From positions 124,001 to 188,000 of the forward strand of contig JAFLCB010000009.1 of the NCBI GenBank assembly GCA_017302795.1: a DNA stretch of 64,000 bases, in the 5' to 3' direction. This DNA is from Deltaproteobacteria bacterium. GTDB taxonomy: Bacteria; Bdellovibrionota; Bdellovibrionia; Bdellovibrionales; JAMPXM01. Numbering within the stretch: position 1 is the stretch's first letter; every line of letters starts with the position of its first letter. Of this stretch, positions 7,653 through 16,783 are shown piece after piece. The position numbers and the translations under genes are program-made. The notes under the pieces were generated by a model, which had not been told where the DNA came from, searched no databases, and saw nothing but the letters and a program-made list of their open reading frames with translations.

Positions 7653-9647
7653 TTAAAGGCGAGCGCGTCCTTTCACTAGCTCGTGAACCACTGTGGGATC
7701 TGCAAGCGTCGAGGTATCGCCAAGGTTGGTCACTAAAATCTGATCTCGGCTTTGATCCAGTTCGGGGCTGGTGTTGATCCCATGCGTCTCGTCCGCAACG
7801 GCTTCAGCAATTTTCCTTAGGATTCGACGCATGATTTTTCCAGAGCGTGTCTTTGGAAGTCCTGGCGCCCACTGAATAACATCCGGTGTTGCGATCGGAG
7901 AAAGATGTGTACGAACGTAAACAATCAGTTCCTTTTTAAGCGCATCGCTTTCTCGTATTCCGGCGTTCAACGTAACGTAGCAGTAAATTCCTTGTCCCTT
8001 GATGTCGTGAGGGAAGCCAACCACAGCCGCCTCAGCAACGCTATTGTGGGCGACGAGTGCGCTTTCAATTTCAGCGGTTCCCAACCTGTGGCCAGCGACA
8101 TTCAAAACGTCATCGACCCGACCGGTGATCCAGTGATCGCCGTCGGCATCGCGCCGACAGCCGTCGCCAGTGAAGTAAGTCCCTGGGTACGTCGAAAAAT
8201 AGGTTTCCTCAAATCTTCGATGATCGCCAAAGACGGTTCGCATCTGTCCAGGCCACGAGTTTAAAAGCACAAGATTTCCCTCGCTTGCTCCTTGCTTTTC
8301 TGTCCCTTTTTCGTCGACCAGGCGAGTGTGGATCCCAGGCAGCGGTCTGGTGGCAGATCCTGGCTTAAGCTGTGTAGCTCCGGCGATCGGTGAAATTAAA
8401 ATTCCGCCGGTTTCTGTTTGCCACCAAGTGTCGACTATCGGGCACCGACTTTCACCGACAACGTTGTAGTACCACATCCATGCTTCTGGATTTATAGGTT
8501 CGCCGACGCTTCCAAGAAGTCGAAGTGTTGCGCGAGAATGTTTTTTAACTGGTGCGTCTCCCTCTCTCATAAGGGCGCGAATTGCGGTTGGGGCCGTGTA
8601 AAGAATTGTGACCTTGTGTTTCTCAACCACGGACCAAAACCGAGAAAAGTCAGGGAAATTTGGCACCCCCTCGAACATCACTGTCGTAGCACCATTTGCA
8701 AGCGGTCCGTAGAGCAAATAACTATGCCCCGTGATCCATCCTACGTCGGCTGTGCACCAAAAAATATCTGACTCTTGAAGACCGAAAACCAACTCGTGAG
8801 TGAAGGAAGCCCAGGCGAGATATCCAGCTGTCGTGTGCAGAACGCCTTTGGGTTTATTTGTCGATCCAGAGGTATAAAGCAGGAACATCGGATCCTCTGC
8901 GTCCATTTCTTGGGGCGGGCAATCGGACGGAAGATCTTTTGCGACTTCATGGTACCAGAGATCGCGCTTTAAATTCATCTCTACGTTTGTACCGGTGCGC
9001 CTTACGACGAGAACTTTTTTGATTTCTTTGGCACCGGCTTGTTTCGACAATAGGTCGATGGCGAGATCGACGTTGTGTTTCAGCGGAATATGTTTGCCGC
9101 CGCGGATGCCCTCGTCGGCTGTGATAATAAACCGGCTGTGACCATCGAAGCACCGATCCGCTATCGAATCAGGGCTAAAGCCGCCGAAGACGACCGAGTG
9201 AATGGCACCAATTCTTGTGCAAGCGAGCATTGCAAATGCTGCCTCGGGTATCATCGGCATGTAGATAGTTACGACGTCGCCTTTGCTCACGCCCATTTTT
9301 TTCAGAGTATTTGCAAAACGCCCAACTTCTTTGGCTAGCTCGCGGTAGGTAAAGCTTTTCGCTTTTTCAGAAACAGAGTCCGGCTCCCAAATCAACGCCA
9401 CCTTGTCTCGACGGGGGCCTGCTAAGTGCCGATCTATACAATTTAAACTTATGTTTAGTTTCCCGCCTTCGTACCAACGCACTGAGACGGGCTTTTCAAA
9501 AGAATTACGGCCAATGTTGTCCCATTTTTTAAACCACGAAAGTCGATCACCAATTAGCGACCAATAGGCGTTGGGATCTTTTTCGGCGAGTCGATAAAGA
9601 TTCTCTATTTCAGAAACTCGAATGGGATCTAGATGGGTTGAATTCAT
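7653..9647 (-). CDS. acs: Acetyl-CoA synthetase
   Basis: Seen: 664 aa, the usual size. The order of motifs is that of AMP-forming acetyl-CoA synthetases: N-terminal cap ([17 protein letters not shown]), phosphate loop [11 protein letters not shown] (258-268), the acetate-site region [11 protein letters not shown], the hinge segment [18 protein letters not shown], and the C-terminal TRSGKIMRR carrying the conserved catalytic lysine that is often acetylated. Reaction: acetate + ATP + CoA to acetyl-CoA + AMP + PPi, in the cytoplasm. It lies downstream of nothing obvious and is followed at 67 bp by the aldo/keto reductase on the same strand. With the PHA synthase and the exported hydrolase nearby, it fits a local theme of acyl-CoA and storage metabolism. 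Confidence 0.96.
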   Translation of the reverse strand: MNSTHLDPIRVSEIENLYRLAEKDPNAYWSLIGDRLSWFKKWDNIGRNSFEKPVSVRWYEGGKLNISLNCIDRHLAGPRRDKVALIWEPDSVSEKAKSFTYRELAKEVGRFANTLKKMGVSKGDVVTIYMPMIPEAAFAMLACTRIGAIHSVVFGGFSPDSIADRCFDGHSRFIITADEGIRGGKHIPLKHNVDLAIDLLSKQAGAKEIKKVLVVRRTGTNVEMNLKRDLWYHEVAKDLPSDCPPQEMDAEDPMFLLYTSGSTNKPKGVLHTTAGYLAWASFTHELVFGLQESDIFWCTADVGWITGHSYLLYGPLANGATTVMFEGVPNFPDFSRFWSVVEKHKVTILYTAPTAIRALMREGDAPVKKHSRATLRLLGSVGEPINPEAWMWYYNVVGESRCPIVDTWWQTETGGILISPIAGATQLKPGSATRPLPGIHTRLVDEKGTEKQGASEGNLVLLNSWPGQMRTVFGDHRRFEETYFSTYPGTYFTGDGCRRDADGDHWITGRVDDVLNVAGHRLGTAEIESALVAHNSVAEAAVVGFPHDIKGQGIYCYVTLNAGIRESDALKKELIVYVRTHLSPIATPDVIQWAPGLPKTRSGKIMRRILRKIAEAVADETHGINTSPELDQSRDQILVTNLGDTSTLADPTVVHELVKGRARL

Positions 9648-9730
9648 AGCATTTAGCCAAGCGCATCTGGCTAAACAGGGACAAGGAGTGGTGCATCAAA
9701 CCTGGTATTCGATCTTATTGTTCTATTGTG

Positions 9731-9796
9731 ACTATCGTGCCGGGTTATTCAAGCGTCACTATCGTGCCGGGTTATTCAAGCGTCACTATCGTGCCG
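9731..9796. repeat. 27-bp tandem repeat (about 2.4 copies)
   Basis: Seen: two identical 27-bp units begin at 9731 and 9758 (ACTATCGTGCCGGGTTATTC..., ending AAGCGTC) and a third breaks off after 12 matching bases at 9785-9796. The stop codon of the minus-strand gene at 9772 lies inside the second unit, so the last codons of that gene are repeated downstream of its own stop. Confidence 0.9.
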
Positions 9797-10275
9797 CCGA
9801 CAGCAATTCCGAAACCTTCGACTCCGACAAGGACGAGGTTTAATGCAAGTCCCGAATCATCATTTAAAATTGAGAGTGTTGCACCGGCGCCACTGGTAAG
9901 CGACCCGCGAATGTCGACGGTGAGATATTGACCTAGTAACCCTTGGGGCCCGCCATTTGGAACTGTGATTCCCGTTGATTCTCCGCGCACCACGACAGAT
10001 GGTGCGAAAGCAATTCGCGGAAAAAGAACCGGAGTTCCGACCGTGACCTTGACGTTCAACACTTCCGTGTTTCCGTGAGGATCTTCGCATCGAATAGTTC
10101 CGTAACCGTTTAACTTCGAGCGGCCGATGAGAACTTGAATGTCAGTCCCTTTAACTTCAAACGAAAACGAGCAGGTCGATTCTCCAACGACCTGTGCATT
10201 CGCCGAACCTCCGGCAATGGTGAGAAGCGAGAACAGCAATGTCGTTATTAGCGCGGGAACAAATCTTAAGCCCAT
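9772..10275 (-). CDS. Small exported protein of unknown function
   Basis: Seen: 167 aa. A signal peptide is clear (Arg near the start, hydrophobic core LITTLLFSLLTIAGG, AxA-type end SANAQ). The mature part is Gly/Val-rich with beta-strand character and two cysteines (TCSFSFEV and TIRCEDP) that could form one disulfide. Similar short beta-rich secreted proteins are common in this kind of bacterium but I do not recognise the family. The last seven codons lie in a 27-bp tandem repeat. Transcribed alone; upstream neighbour hisS is on the same strand about 120 bp away. Confidence 0.65.
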   Translation of the reverse strand: MGLRFVPALITTLLFSLLTIAGGSANAQVVGESTCSFSFEVKGTDIQVLIGRSKLNGYGTIRCEDPHGNTEVLNVKVTVGTPVLFPRIAFAPSVVVRGESTGITVPNGGPQGLLGQYLTVDIRGSLTSGAGATLSILNDDSGLALNLVLVGVEGFGIAVGGTIVTLE

Positions 10276-10392
10276 GATGCTTTACCCCGGTTTCTTGTGC
10301 GCCCGAGCTTTAGTCACTGTGCGTGCCGTAAGCAAGCCGCAGGCGGTGTGAGTTTAAGGGGGTGAAAGAATCGGCTCAAGAATGCCGTGTTT

Positions 10393-11652
10393 TTAGGCCA
10401 GGCTATACAATTCCGAGAGTTTAAGTTTCAAAACGGCATTCAAATTCGCGAGTTCGGCCTCGGATTGCGCACCGGTTTTCAAATTCTTTATTGAAACGGC
10501 CCCTTTTGCCAGTTCGTCTGTGCCCAAAATAATCGCCAGCTTGGCTCCGACTTTGTCGGCTCTTTTCAGGCGCTTAGTCATATTCCCTGAATAACCCAAT
10601 TCGACTTTAAAGCCGGCCGATCGCAATTCTTCTGACAATGTCATTGCGCGCGCCTCCGCCTCGTCTCCAAGCGGCACAAGAGCAATCATGGGATTGGTGT
10701 CTGATAGTTCGGGTAGGAGCTCGGCCAAACGATCGACGCCAAACGCCCAGCCGACGCCTGCGGTTTGCGGTCCTCCAAGATCTTTAACCAAACCGTCATA
10801 ACGCCCGCCAGCTAGAACCGCACTTTGGGAGCCAAGGGCGGTGGTTGTGAATTCAAAAACCGTATGGCAATAGTAATCAAGACCGCGGACGAGCCGCTCG
10901 TCGACGATCGAGGGAATTTCTAGCTTTTTAAGTCCGGCTTGGACCTCATTGAAAAACGCTTTTGCTGAATCTGTTAAGCAATCAGAAAGTTTCGGCGCAC
11001 CTTCGACGATTTTCTGGTCGTCAGGACTTTTTGAATCCAGAACTCGAAGTGGGTTTTTAAGCAATCGGTCCTGGGAGTCCTTTGAAAGGTCGGCTTTAAA
11101 CCCCTCCAAGTAGGTCGTTAAGACGGCTCGATATTTTGCCCGCGATTCTTGGTCGCCAAGGGTGTTGAGGTGAAGCGTGATCGTTCCCATGACGCCCAAA
11201 TCTTTGAGGATTCGGTAAGCACAGGCGAGAACTTCAAGATCGGCTTGTGGCTTCTCAACTCCTAAGAGTTCAACCCCAAATTGATTGAATTGGCGATAGC
11301 GGCCTCTCTGTGGGCGCTCGCGGCGGAACATCGGGCCGCGGTAAAAAAGCTTCATAGGAACATTCTGGCTTAAGCCCTCGTTGATGAACGCCCGCGCGAC
11401 TCCAGCTGTGCCCTCGGGCCGCAATACCAAATCTTCGCCGCCGGCGTCGGTAAACCGATACATTTCCTTTGTGACGATGTCGCTGGTATCGCCGAGCGTG
11501 CGTAAAAAAAGGCCCGTTGGTTCGAGAATCGGAGTTTGAATTTCTTGAAACCCATAAAGTCCCGCAATCACAGCGGAGCGATCCTCAATATGACGGAATT
11601 TATCGGAAATTTGAGGGAGAAGGTCCCGCGTACCTTTTACTGATTGAAGCAT
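10393..11652 (-). CDS. hisS: Histidyl-tRNA synthetase
   Basis: Seen: 419 aa, typical length. Class II synthetase motif 2 is FRRERPQRGRYRQFNQFGVE; LRPEGTAGVAR precedes it; the histidine-specific motif RGLDYYCHTVFEF and motif 3 region AGVGWAFGVDRL follow. The C-terminal anticodon-binding domain starts near residue 320 (MIALVPLGDEAEARAMTLSEEL). It charges tRNA-His in the cytoplasm. Divergent from pdxJ across about 60 bp. Confidence 0.97.
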   Translation of the reverse strand: MLQSVKGTRDLLPQISDKFRHIEDRSAVIAGLYGFQEIQTPILEPTGLFLRTLGDTSDIVTKEMYRFTDAGGEDLVLRPEGTAGVARAFINEGLSQNVPMKLFYRGPMFRRERPQRGRYRQFNQFGVELLGVEKPQADLEVLACAYRILKDLGVMGTITLHLNTLGDQESRAKYRAVLTTYLEGFKADLSKDSQDRLLKNPLRVLDSKSPDDQKIVEGAPKLSDCLTDSAKAFFNEVQAGLKKLEIPSIVDERLVRGLDYYCHTVFEFTTTALGSQSAVLAGGRYDGLVKDLGGPQTAGVGWAFGVDRLAELLPELSDTNPMIALVPLGDEAEARAMTLSEELRSAGFKVELGYSGNMTKRLKRADKVGAKLAIILGTDELAKGAVSIKNLKTGAQSEAELANLNAVLKLKLSELYSLA

Positions 11653-11712
11653 GTCGTAATACTAGCGAACTTGCCCCAGAGTGTTCAATTGAATTAGAAG
11701 TTTGTGAAGGCA

Positions 11713-12426
11713 ATGACAAAACTATCGGTCAACATTAACAAACTGGCAACGCTGCGCAATTCGCGCGGTAAAAACAATCCCGATGTTGTTACCTGGGCAA
11801 GGGAAATTGAAACTCTCGGGGCGCACGGGATCACGGTGCACCCTCGGCCCGATGGACGACACATTCGATTCCAGGATGTTTACGATCTGAAACCGGTAGT
11901 CAGGGGTGAATTCAACATTGAAGGCTACCCAGATGCGGAATGGGTGCGAATGGTGTTGGAGATTAGTCCACACCAGGCGACTCTTGTTCCTGATCCACCT
12001 GAGGCGCTGACCTCCAATGCTGGCTTTGATGTCTCGAAATCAGCGGGCCTTTTAGAAAAAGTCGTTCATGAGCTAAAAAGCGGCGCTTCGGAAATACGCG
12101 TTTCTGTTTTTATTGATCCAAGAGTCTTTTCGACGTCTGACGCAAAGAAGTTAAAGTCCCTTGGCGCTGACAGAATCGAGCTTTACACCGAGCGATTTGC
12201 TGAGGATCCAAGCTGCATCGACGAGTATGTAGGAGCAGCGAGACTAGCTTTGGACGCGGGGTTAGGGCTGAACGCTGGCCATGATCTTACGAGCGAGAAC
12301 CTTCCGATTCTAGTGTCGGCGATCCCGAGACTTGCCGAGGTCTCCATTGGCCACGCGCTGATTTGTGATGCACTGAGGTGGGGAATGGGTGAGACCATCG
12401 CAAAATATCTGAACGCGCTAAAGTAA
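11713..12426 (+). CDS. pdxJ: Pyridoxine 5'-phosphate synthase
   Basis: Seen: 237 aa from the ATG at 11713; a GTG at 11704 is in frame three codons upstream and has the better-spaced ribosome-binding site, so the start is not certain. Conserved blocks: SVNINKLATLRNSRG at the N-terminus, GITVHPRPDGRHI, NIEGYPDAEWV, and the closing NAGHDLTSENL ... EVSIGHALICDAL. PdxJ condenses 1-deoxyxylulose 5-phosphate with 3-amino-2-oxopropyl phosphate in the last ring-forming step of the DXP-dependent vitamin B6 pathway. In many genomes acpS follows pdxJ; here feoA does. Confidence 0.95.
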   Translation: MTKLSVNINKLATLRNSRGKNNPDVVTWAREIETLGAHGITVHPRPDGRHIRFQDVYDLKPVVRGEFNIEGYPDAEWVRMVLEISPHQATLVPDPPEALTSNAGFDVSKSAGLLEKVVHELKSGASEIRVSVFIDPRVFSTSDAKKLKSLGADRIELYTERFAEDPSCIDEYVGAARLALDAGLGLNAGHDLTSENLPILVSAIPRLAEVSIGHALICDALRWGMGETIAKYLNALK

Positions 12427-12486
12427 TTCTCACTTCTCTTTCATTACTGAACTCTCACTGCCGTTTAACGGCGGTTCCGAGGTAGG

Positions 12487-12846
12487 GTGATCTTACGCAT
12501 GGTAAATGACTCACGTTTGGCAATTGAATCCAAAAGTTCTGCTGTTAGCAGCCTTCTCGATTGGGTTCGCTCGGAAGCAGGCAAAGCTCTGCTTCGCAAA
12601 TCTCGAGGGATCGAAGCAGTATGGCTTCAGGTTGTGGGATTGAAGTCCGATGACTCCTTAAACTCGCAATTGATCGGGCGACTGGGCGATCTCGGATTTC
12701 ATGCCGCGGAACCAATTGCCATTCTCGGCCATGCGCCTCTCGGAGAACCGCTGTTTGTCGAAATTCGCGAGACTGTGTTGGCGCTTCGTTCCGAGGAAGC
12801 GTCTTGCGTTTTGGTGCGAGCGTTAGCTGGGGAGAAGGACCGATGA
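12487..12846 (+). CDS. feoA: FeoA-domain protein with N-terminal extension
   Basis: Seen: 119 aa. The C-terminal half is a FeoA SH3-like domain (LGDLGFHAAEPIAILGHAPL, then GEPLFVEIRETVLALRSEEA); the N-terminal 55 residues, with two helices, have no equivalent in the usual 75-aa FeoA. GTG at 12487 or ATG at 12499 could start it. Its TGA overlaps the feoB ATG (ATGA at 12843-12846), which implies translational coupling. FeoA binds FeoB at the inner membrane and is needed for ferrous iron uptake. The N-terminal extension might replace FeoC, which is not present, but that is a guess. Confidence 0.82.
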   Translation: MILRMVNDSRLAIESKSSAVSSLLDWVRSEAGKALLRKSRGIEAVWLQVVGLKSDDSLNSQLIGRLGDLGFHAAEPIAILGHAPLGEPLFVEIRETVLALRSEEASCVLVRALAGEKDR

Positions 12847-14777
12847 GTTTAATCCTTGTCGGTTCACCAAATTCGGGAAAAACCACTTTGTTTAACCGGC
12901 TTACAGGTCTGTCGGCAAAAACCGTCAACTATCCAGGATCGACGGTAGATTTACACAAAGGGCGCCTTATTGGTCATCCATCAGTCACCGTGGTTGATAG
13001 CCCAGGTGTTTATTCTCTTGTGCCACGTTCTCCCGACGAGGCGGTGACAATGCGCGCGCTTTGTGAGAACAACGAAATCATTGTCGCTGTGATTGATGCC
13101 ACACAGCTTTCGCGACAGCTTGCGCTGGCGCAACAGTTAAAAAAATTTGGCGATTGGCGCCGCGTTCCCGTGCTTGTCGCACTCACCATGACCGATATTC
13201 TCCGAAAATCTGGTGAGTCGGTCGATCTAGACCGTTTATCGGCCGAGCTCGGTTTGCAAGTGGTCGCAGTCCCCTGGGATGAAAGGTCAGGGTCAGAACA
13301 GATGCTGGTCGCGGCAATCCTCGCTGCCCGCGGAAAATCGAGGCCCGAAGAGGTTTCCACGGATGAAATGACGGAAAAATCGACGGATAAATCGAAGGAT
13401 ACAGCGGCGATACCGACATTTGACATCGTAAAGGATCTGCGCGAATCCCAACGGCTAAAAAATCTCGTCGTCATTGGGAAGAAAAACCTCCTCGCAGACG
13501 TTCGGCAAAGGACAAAACGCGTTGACCGATGGGTGCTCCATCCGCTTTGGGGGCCGATTTTGTTCGGGCTCGTCATGGCGACGATCTTCACGTTGGTTTT
13601 TTGGATTGCGGCCCCTTTCATGGAACTATTTGAAACTGCGTTTCGATGGCCTCAAGAATTGATTCTAAGTTGGTCTTGGGTGAATCCGGAAAGTATCGCG
13701 GCGAGACTTTTTACAGATGGAATTCTCACTGGCGCCGGCGCGGTCGCTGTGTTCGTGCCGCAAATTTTTATTCTTTTTTTGGGACTTATTGTTTTGGAAG
13801 ACAGCGGTTACTTGGCTCGGGCGGCCGCGATCGTTGATCAGCCTTTGAAGAAAGTCGGTCTTGGCGGAAGGTCATTTGTTCCGCTTCTTTCGGGTTTCGC
13901 TTGCGCAGTTCCGGCAATGCTTGCTACACGAACTATCAATTCTCGGGCGGAACGTCTCGTCGCACTTTTTGTGATTCCGTTAATGAGTTGCTCCGCTCGG
14001 CTTCCAGTTTACGCTCTTTTGTTGGCTTTTCTATTCACGGGCGACCCATGGACTGCGGGCCTGGTATTGACCTGTCTCTACCTATCAAGTGTTGTTTTTG
14101 GAGTGATCGCCGCAGGAGTACTTTCGTGGCTTATCCGGCGGAGCGGCGGGGAGTTGGCGAAAGAAAAATCATTTTTGTTGCTAGAGCTTCCGCTTTACCG
14201 AAGGCCTCGACTTAAAATGGTATTTCACCAGGCATGGTTGCGAACCAGTTCTTATGTGAAGCGCACGGGGCCAGTGATCCTTCTGCTGTCAGTTTTAATT
14301 TGGGCGGGAACTACCTTTCCGCATTACCAGACTCAAGATCCCGTGGATCGCCTTGAGTACAGTTATGCCGGAAAGCTAGGCAAATACATGACGCCGGTTT
14401 TTGAGCCAATGGGAGGCGACTGGCGAACCGGTTTGGGGCTGATTTCTGCATTTGCTGCTAGGGAAGTTTTCGTTGCAACTATGGCGGTGATTTTTCACGT
14501 CACAGACGAAGATGAATCGCGTATGCAAGACGGTCTTTTAAACGAAATGCGAAATGCGAAAAATCGTCATGGTCAGCCACTTTTTACAACTGCTTCAGTT
14601 GCTGGATTATTCGTCTTCTTTGTGATCGCACTTCAATGCCTGTCGACATTTGCTGTGGCCGTGAAGGAATCAAACTCTTTAAGATTTGCTATACGCCAGT
14701 TAGTCGTTATGAACGTCGCAGCTTATGCTCTCGCCGTTGTCGTCGTGCAGGTCATGAAGGCGATTGGGATTTCTTAA
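12843..14777 (+). CDS. feoB: Ferrous iron transporter FeoB (atypical G4 motif)
   Basis: Seen: 644 aa, shorter than the usual 700-770. The N-terminal G domain has G1 GSPNSGKT (7-14) and G3 DSPG (52-55). The membrane part has the two Gate-type segments, including SGFACAVPAMLATRTINSR and PLMSCSARLPVYALL, which match the FeoB core. Odd: the G4 box that reads NxxD in FeoB is TMTD here (115-118), so the guanine-specifying Asn is replaced by Thr. Known: FeoB imports Fe2+ with the help of nucleotide binding by its G domain. Inference: nucleotide specificity may be relaxed. Start chosen at the ATG overlapping feoA rather than the longer frame from 12804. Confidence 0.93.
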   Translation: MSLILVGSPNSGKTTLFNRLTGLSAKTVNYPGSTVDLHKGRLIGHPSVTVVDSPGVYSLVPRSPDEAVTMRALCENNEIIVAVIDATQLSRQLALAQQLKKFGDWRRVPVLVALTMTDILRKSGESVDLDRLSAELGLQVVAVPWDERSGSEQMLVAAILAARGKSRPEEVSTDEMTEKSTDKSKDTAAIPTFDIVKDLRESQRLKNLVVIGKKNLLADVRQRTKRVDRWVLHPLWGPILFGLVMATIFTLVFWIAAPFMELFETAFRWPQELILSWSWVNPESIAARLFTDGILTGAGAVAVFVPQIFILFLGLIVLEDSGYLARAAAIVDQPLKKVGLGGRSFVPLLSGFACAVPAMLATRTINSRAERLVALFVIPLMSCSARLPVYALLLAFLFTGDPWTAGLVLTCLYLSSVVFGVIAAGVLSWLIRRSGGELAKEKSFLLLELPLYRRPRLKMVFHQAWLRTSSYVKRTGPVILLLSVLIWAGTTFPHYQTQDPVDRLEYSYAGKLGKYMTPVFEPMGGDWRTGLGLISAFAAREVFVATMAVIFHVTDEDESRMQDGLLNEMRNAKNRHGQPLFTTASVAGLFVFFVIALQCLSTFAVAVKESNSLRFAIRQLVVMNVAAYALAVVVVQVMKAIGIS

Positions 14778-14843
14778 CGGAATTTCTCATTGGAATTTCC
14801 CAGTGGAATCTCCCAGCGGAAATTCTTAACTGAATCCTGACAT
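14766..14843. repeat. Six imperfect 13-bp tandem repeats between feoB and pstC
   Basis: Seen: successive 13-mers starting at 14766, 14779, 14792, 14805, 14818 and 14831, for example GGAATTTCTCATT, GGAATTTCCCAGT, GGAATCTCCCAGC and GGAAATTCTTAAC. The first unit includes the feoB stop codon. Units 3 and 5 also form an inverted repeat (GAATTTCC 14793-14800 / GGAAATTC 14818-14825). The array ends about 35 bp before pstC, where a regulator of the phosphate operon would bind. Confidence 0.75.
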
Positions 14844-14877
14844 AGAATTCGATCGGGGCACTGGTAGTTTCCCCACC

Positions 14878-15939
14878 ATGAACGACAGACTGAAATCTGG
14901 GCGAAACCGTGGCGACCGTTTGTTCGGTTTTCTGTTGCGGTTGTCGGCGTGGGTCACGATTGGGCTCTTCGCGGGGATGTTGATTTTTATTACCCGGCTT
15001 TCCTGGGAGGCAATCAGCACCATTGGACCGCGATTTTGGTCAGAAACAGACTGGAATCCGCCGATGGAGATCTTTGGTGCGGCACCATTCATTGCGGGCA
15101 CTCTTGCATCTAGTGCAATCGCTGTTTTGATTTCAGCGCCAGTTTCCATCGGCACGGCAGTTTTCTTGCGTGAAATCGCGCCACGAAAAGTTGCAAAGGT
15201 CGTCGCTTTTTTGGTCGAACTGCTGGCCGCGATTCCGTCTGTTGTCTACGGGCTCTGGGGCGTTTTTGTTCTGGCCCCTATCATGCGAGATGATGTGCAG
15301 CCCTTTTTGGCAAAATGGATTGGGCCAGATACATACTTCGCGTCAGCTTGCGCCCATTTGGCAACGGCCGTTCTTTATCCGTTTTTTTTGGTTGGTGATC
15401 TTTTCGGATTTACGACGGTTACTTTTGTTGCGCTTTCCGAAAAAATGATGACGATCTTTCACGGACTGTTTGATGGCCCGCCGCTTGGTTTGGGGCTTTT
15501 AACTTCTGGAGTCGTCCTGGCGATCATGATCACTCCGACCATTACCGCACTTTCCCGTGAGGTTCTTTTAACTGTGCACGACAGTGTTCGCGAAGGGGCC
15601 CTTGGGTTGGGTGCGACTCGGTGGGAAATGATCCGCGTGGCGTTGTTAAGAACAGCTCGCGCGGGATTGATCGGTGCGGTTATTTTAGGTCTTGGTCGGG
15701 CCATAGGGGAAACGATGGCTGTGACAATGGTCATCGGCAATCGAAATGTCATCCCGACGTCCTTGTTTGAACCGGCGCAAACCATGGCGTCTGTGATCGC
15801 CAACGAATACAACGAAGCAGATGGGCTTCACTTAAGTAGTCTCGCGTTTGTCGGACTTTCGTTATTTCTAATTTCTCTGATAATTAATTTTGGCGCCCGT
15901 CTAATGGTTCGATACCTTGAAGGCGGAAAAAGTGTTTGA
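14878..15939 (+). CDS. pstC: Phosphate ABC transporter permease PstC
   Basis: Seen: 353 aa, hydrophobic, with the typical N-terminal TM segment, a periplasmic loop (FWSETDWNPPMEIFGAAPFIAGTL region), and the conserved cytoplasmic EAA loop near the end (REGALGLGATRWEMIRVALL). PstC and PstA form the membrane channel of the high-affinity phosphate importer. First gene of pstC-pstA-pstB-phoU-phoB-phoR; overlaps pstA by 8 bp. A binding-protein gene pstS is not upstream, where it usually sits. The loop between about 100 and 220 is longer than in E. coli PstC. Confidence 0.94.
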   Translation: MNDRLKSGRNRGDRLFGFLLRLSAWVTIGLFAGMLIFITRLSWEAISTIGPRFWSETDWNPPMEIFGAAPFIAGTLASSAIAVLISAPVSIGTAVFLREIAPRKVAKVVAFLVELLAAIPSVVYGLWGVFVLAPIMRDDVQPFLAKWIGPDTYFASACAHLATAVLYPFFLVGDLFGFTTVTFVALSEKMMTIFHGLFDGPPLGLGLLTSGVVLAIMITPTITALSREVLLTVHDSVREGALGLGATRWEMIRVALLRTARAGLIGAVILGLGRAIGETMAVTMVIGNRNVIPTSLFEPAQTMASVIANEYNEADGLHLSSLAFVGLSLFLISLIINFGARLMVRYLEGGKSV

Positions 15940-16774
15940 GCTATCTCTTCGTGATCGCAAACGACGTTTGTCGAACTATTTCTCGTTGGCAGCCATCTGC
16001 GCTTTAGCGTTCATGGCCATTGCGCCGTTGTTTTTTATTTTTTCGTATCTCCTCATCCGCGGCTGGAGTGGTCTAACGATCGGGTTCTTCACTGAAATAC
16101 CGAAGCCGGTTGGCGAAGTAGGCGGCGGAATGGCGAATGCCATTTCAGGAAGTTTAGTTTTAATGGCGATTGCGTCGATGATCGGGGTCCCATTGGGACT
16201 GATCTGCGGAATGACGCTTTCAGAACTCAAAAAGACCTTCACCGCGCGAGTGCTCCGTGTATCAGTCGACCTTTTAACAAGCGTCCCCTCAATCGTTATC
16301 GGCCTTTTTGCCTACGCTCTCGTGGTTGTGCCGATGAAGGGGTACTCGGCCTGGGCGGGTGGTTTCGCTCTCTCGATTGTTATGGTACCTATTGTCGCGC
16401 GTTCGACGGAAGAGATCTTGAAGTTGGTCCCTCGTGCAGTTCATGAAGCGGGACTTGCGTTGGGAATTCCCCGTTGGAAGGTTTTGGTGCGACTCATTGT
16501 TCCAGGCGTGCGTTCTGGGATTGTTACAGGCGTGCTCTTGGCTTCGGCTCGCGTGTCTGGGGAAACTGCGCCACTTTTGTTCACTGCGTTTTCGAATTCT
16601 TATGGGTTCCGGGGTTTATCCAGTCCCACCGCAAGCCTTCCGGTTCAGATTTATACCTATGCGACAAGTCACGATGAAACTTGGCGACAGCTGGCTTGGA
16701 CCGGCGCACTGGTTTTAGTTTTCGTCGTATTTTGCTTGAATCTTTTGACGCGATTTTTAGTTCGTAGGCAGTAG
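15932..16774 (+). CDS. pstA: Phosphate ABC transporter permease PstA
   Basis: Seen: 280 aa from GTG at 15932, which has AGGCGG 5 nt upstream; a TTG at 15917 is less likely. Six hydrophobic segments; the permease EAA loop is HEAGLALGIPRWKVLVRLIVP, followed by the PstA-typical SARVSGETAPLLFTA. Partner of PstC in the phosphate channel. The start lies inside the pstC end, so the two are translationally coupled. Confidence 0.94.
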   Translation: MFELSLRDRKRRLSNYFSLAAICALAFMAIAPLFFIFSYLLIRGWSGLTIGFFTEIPKPVGEVGGGMANAISGSLVLMAIASMIGVPLGLICGMTLSELKKTFTARVLRVSVDLLTSVPSIVIGLFAYALVVVPMKGYSAWAGGFALSIVMVPIVARSTEEILKLVPRAVHEAGLALGIPRWKVLVRLIVPGVRSGIVTGVLLASARVSGETAPLLFTAFSNSYGFRGLSSPTASLPVQIYTYATSHDETWRQLAWTGALVLVFVVFCLNLLTRFLVRRQ

Positions 16775-16783
16775 GGAGTTAGT

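Noticed and set aside
9728-9800. Direct repeats as a CRISPR array
   Set aside because: Copies are contiguous with no spacers, fewer than three, and no cas gene is present.
14766-14843. Classical Pho box
   Set aside because: The period is 13 bp and the CTGTCAT-type core is absent, so it was listed as a repeat only.
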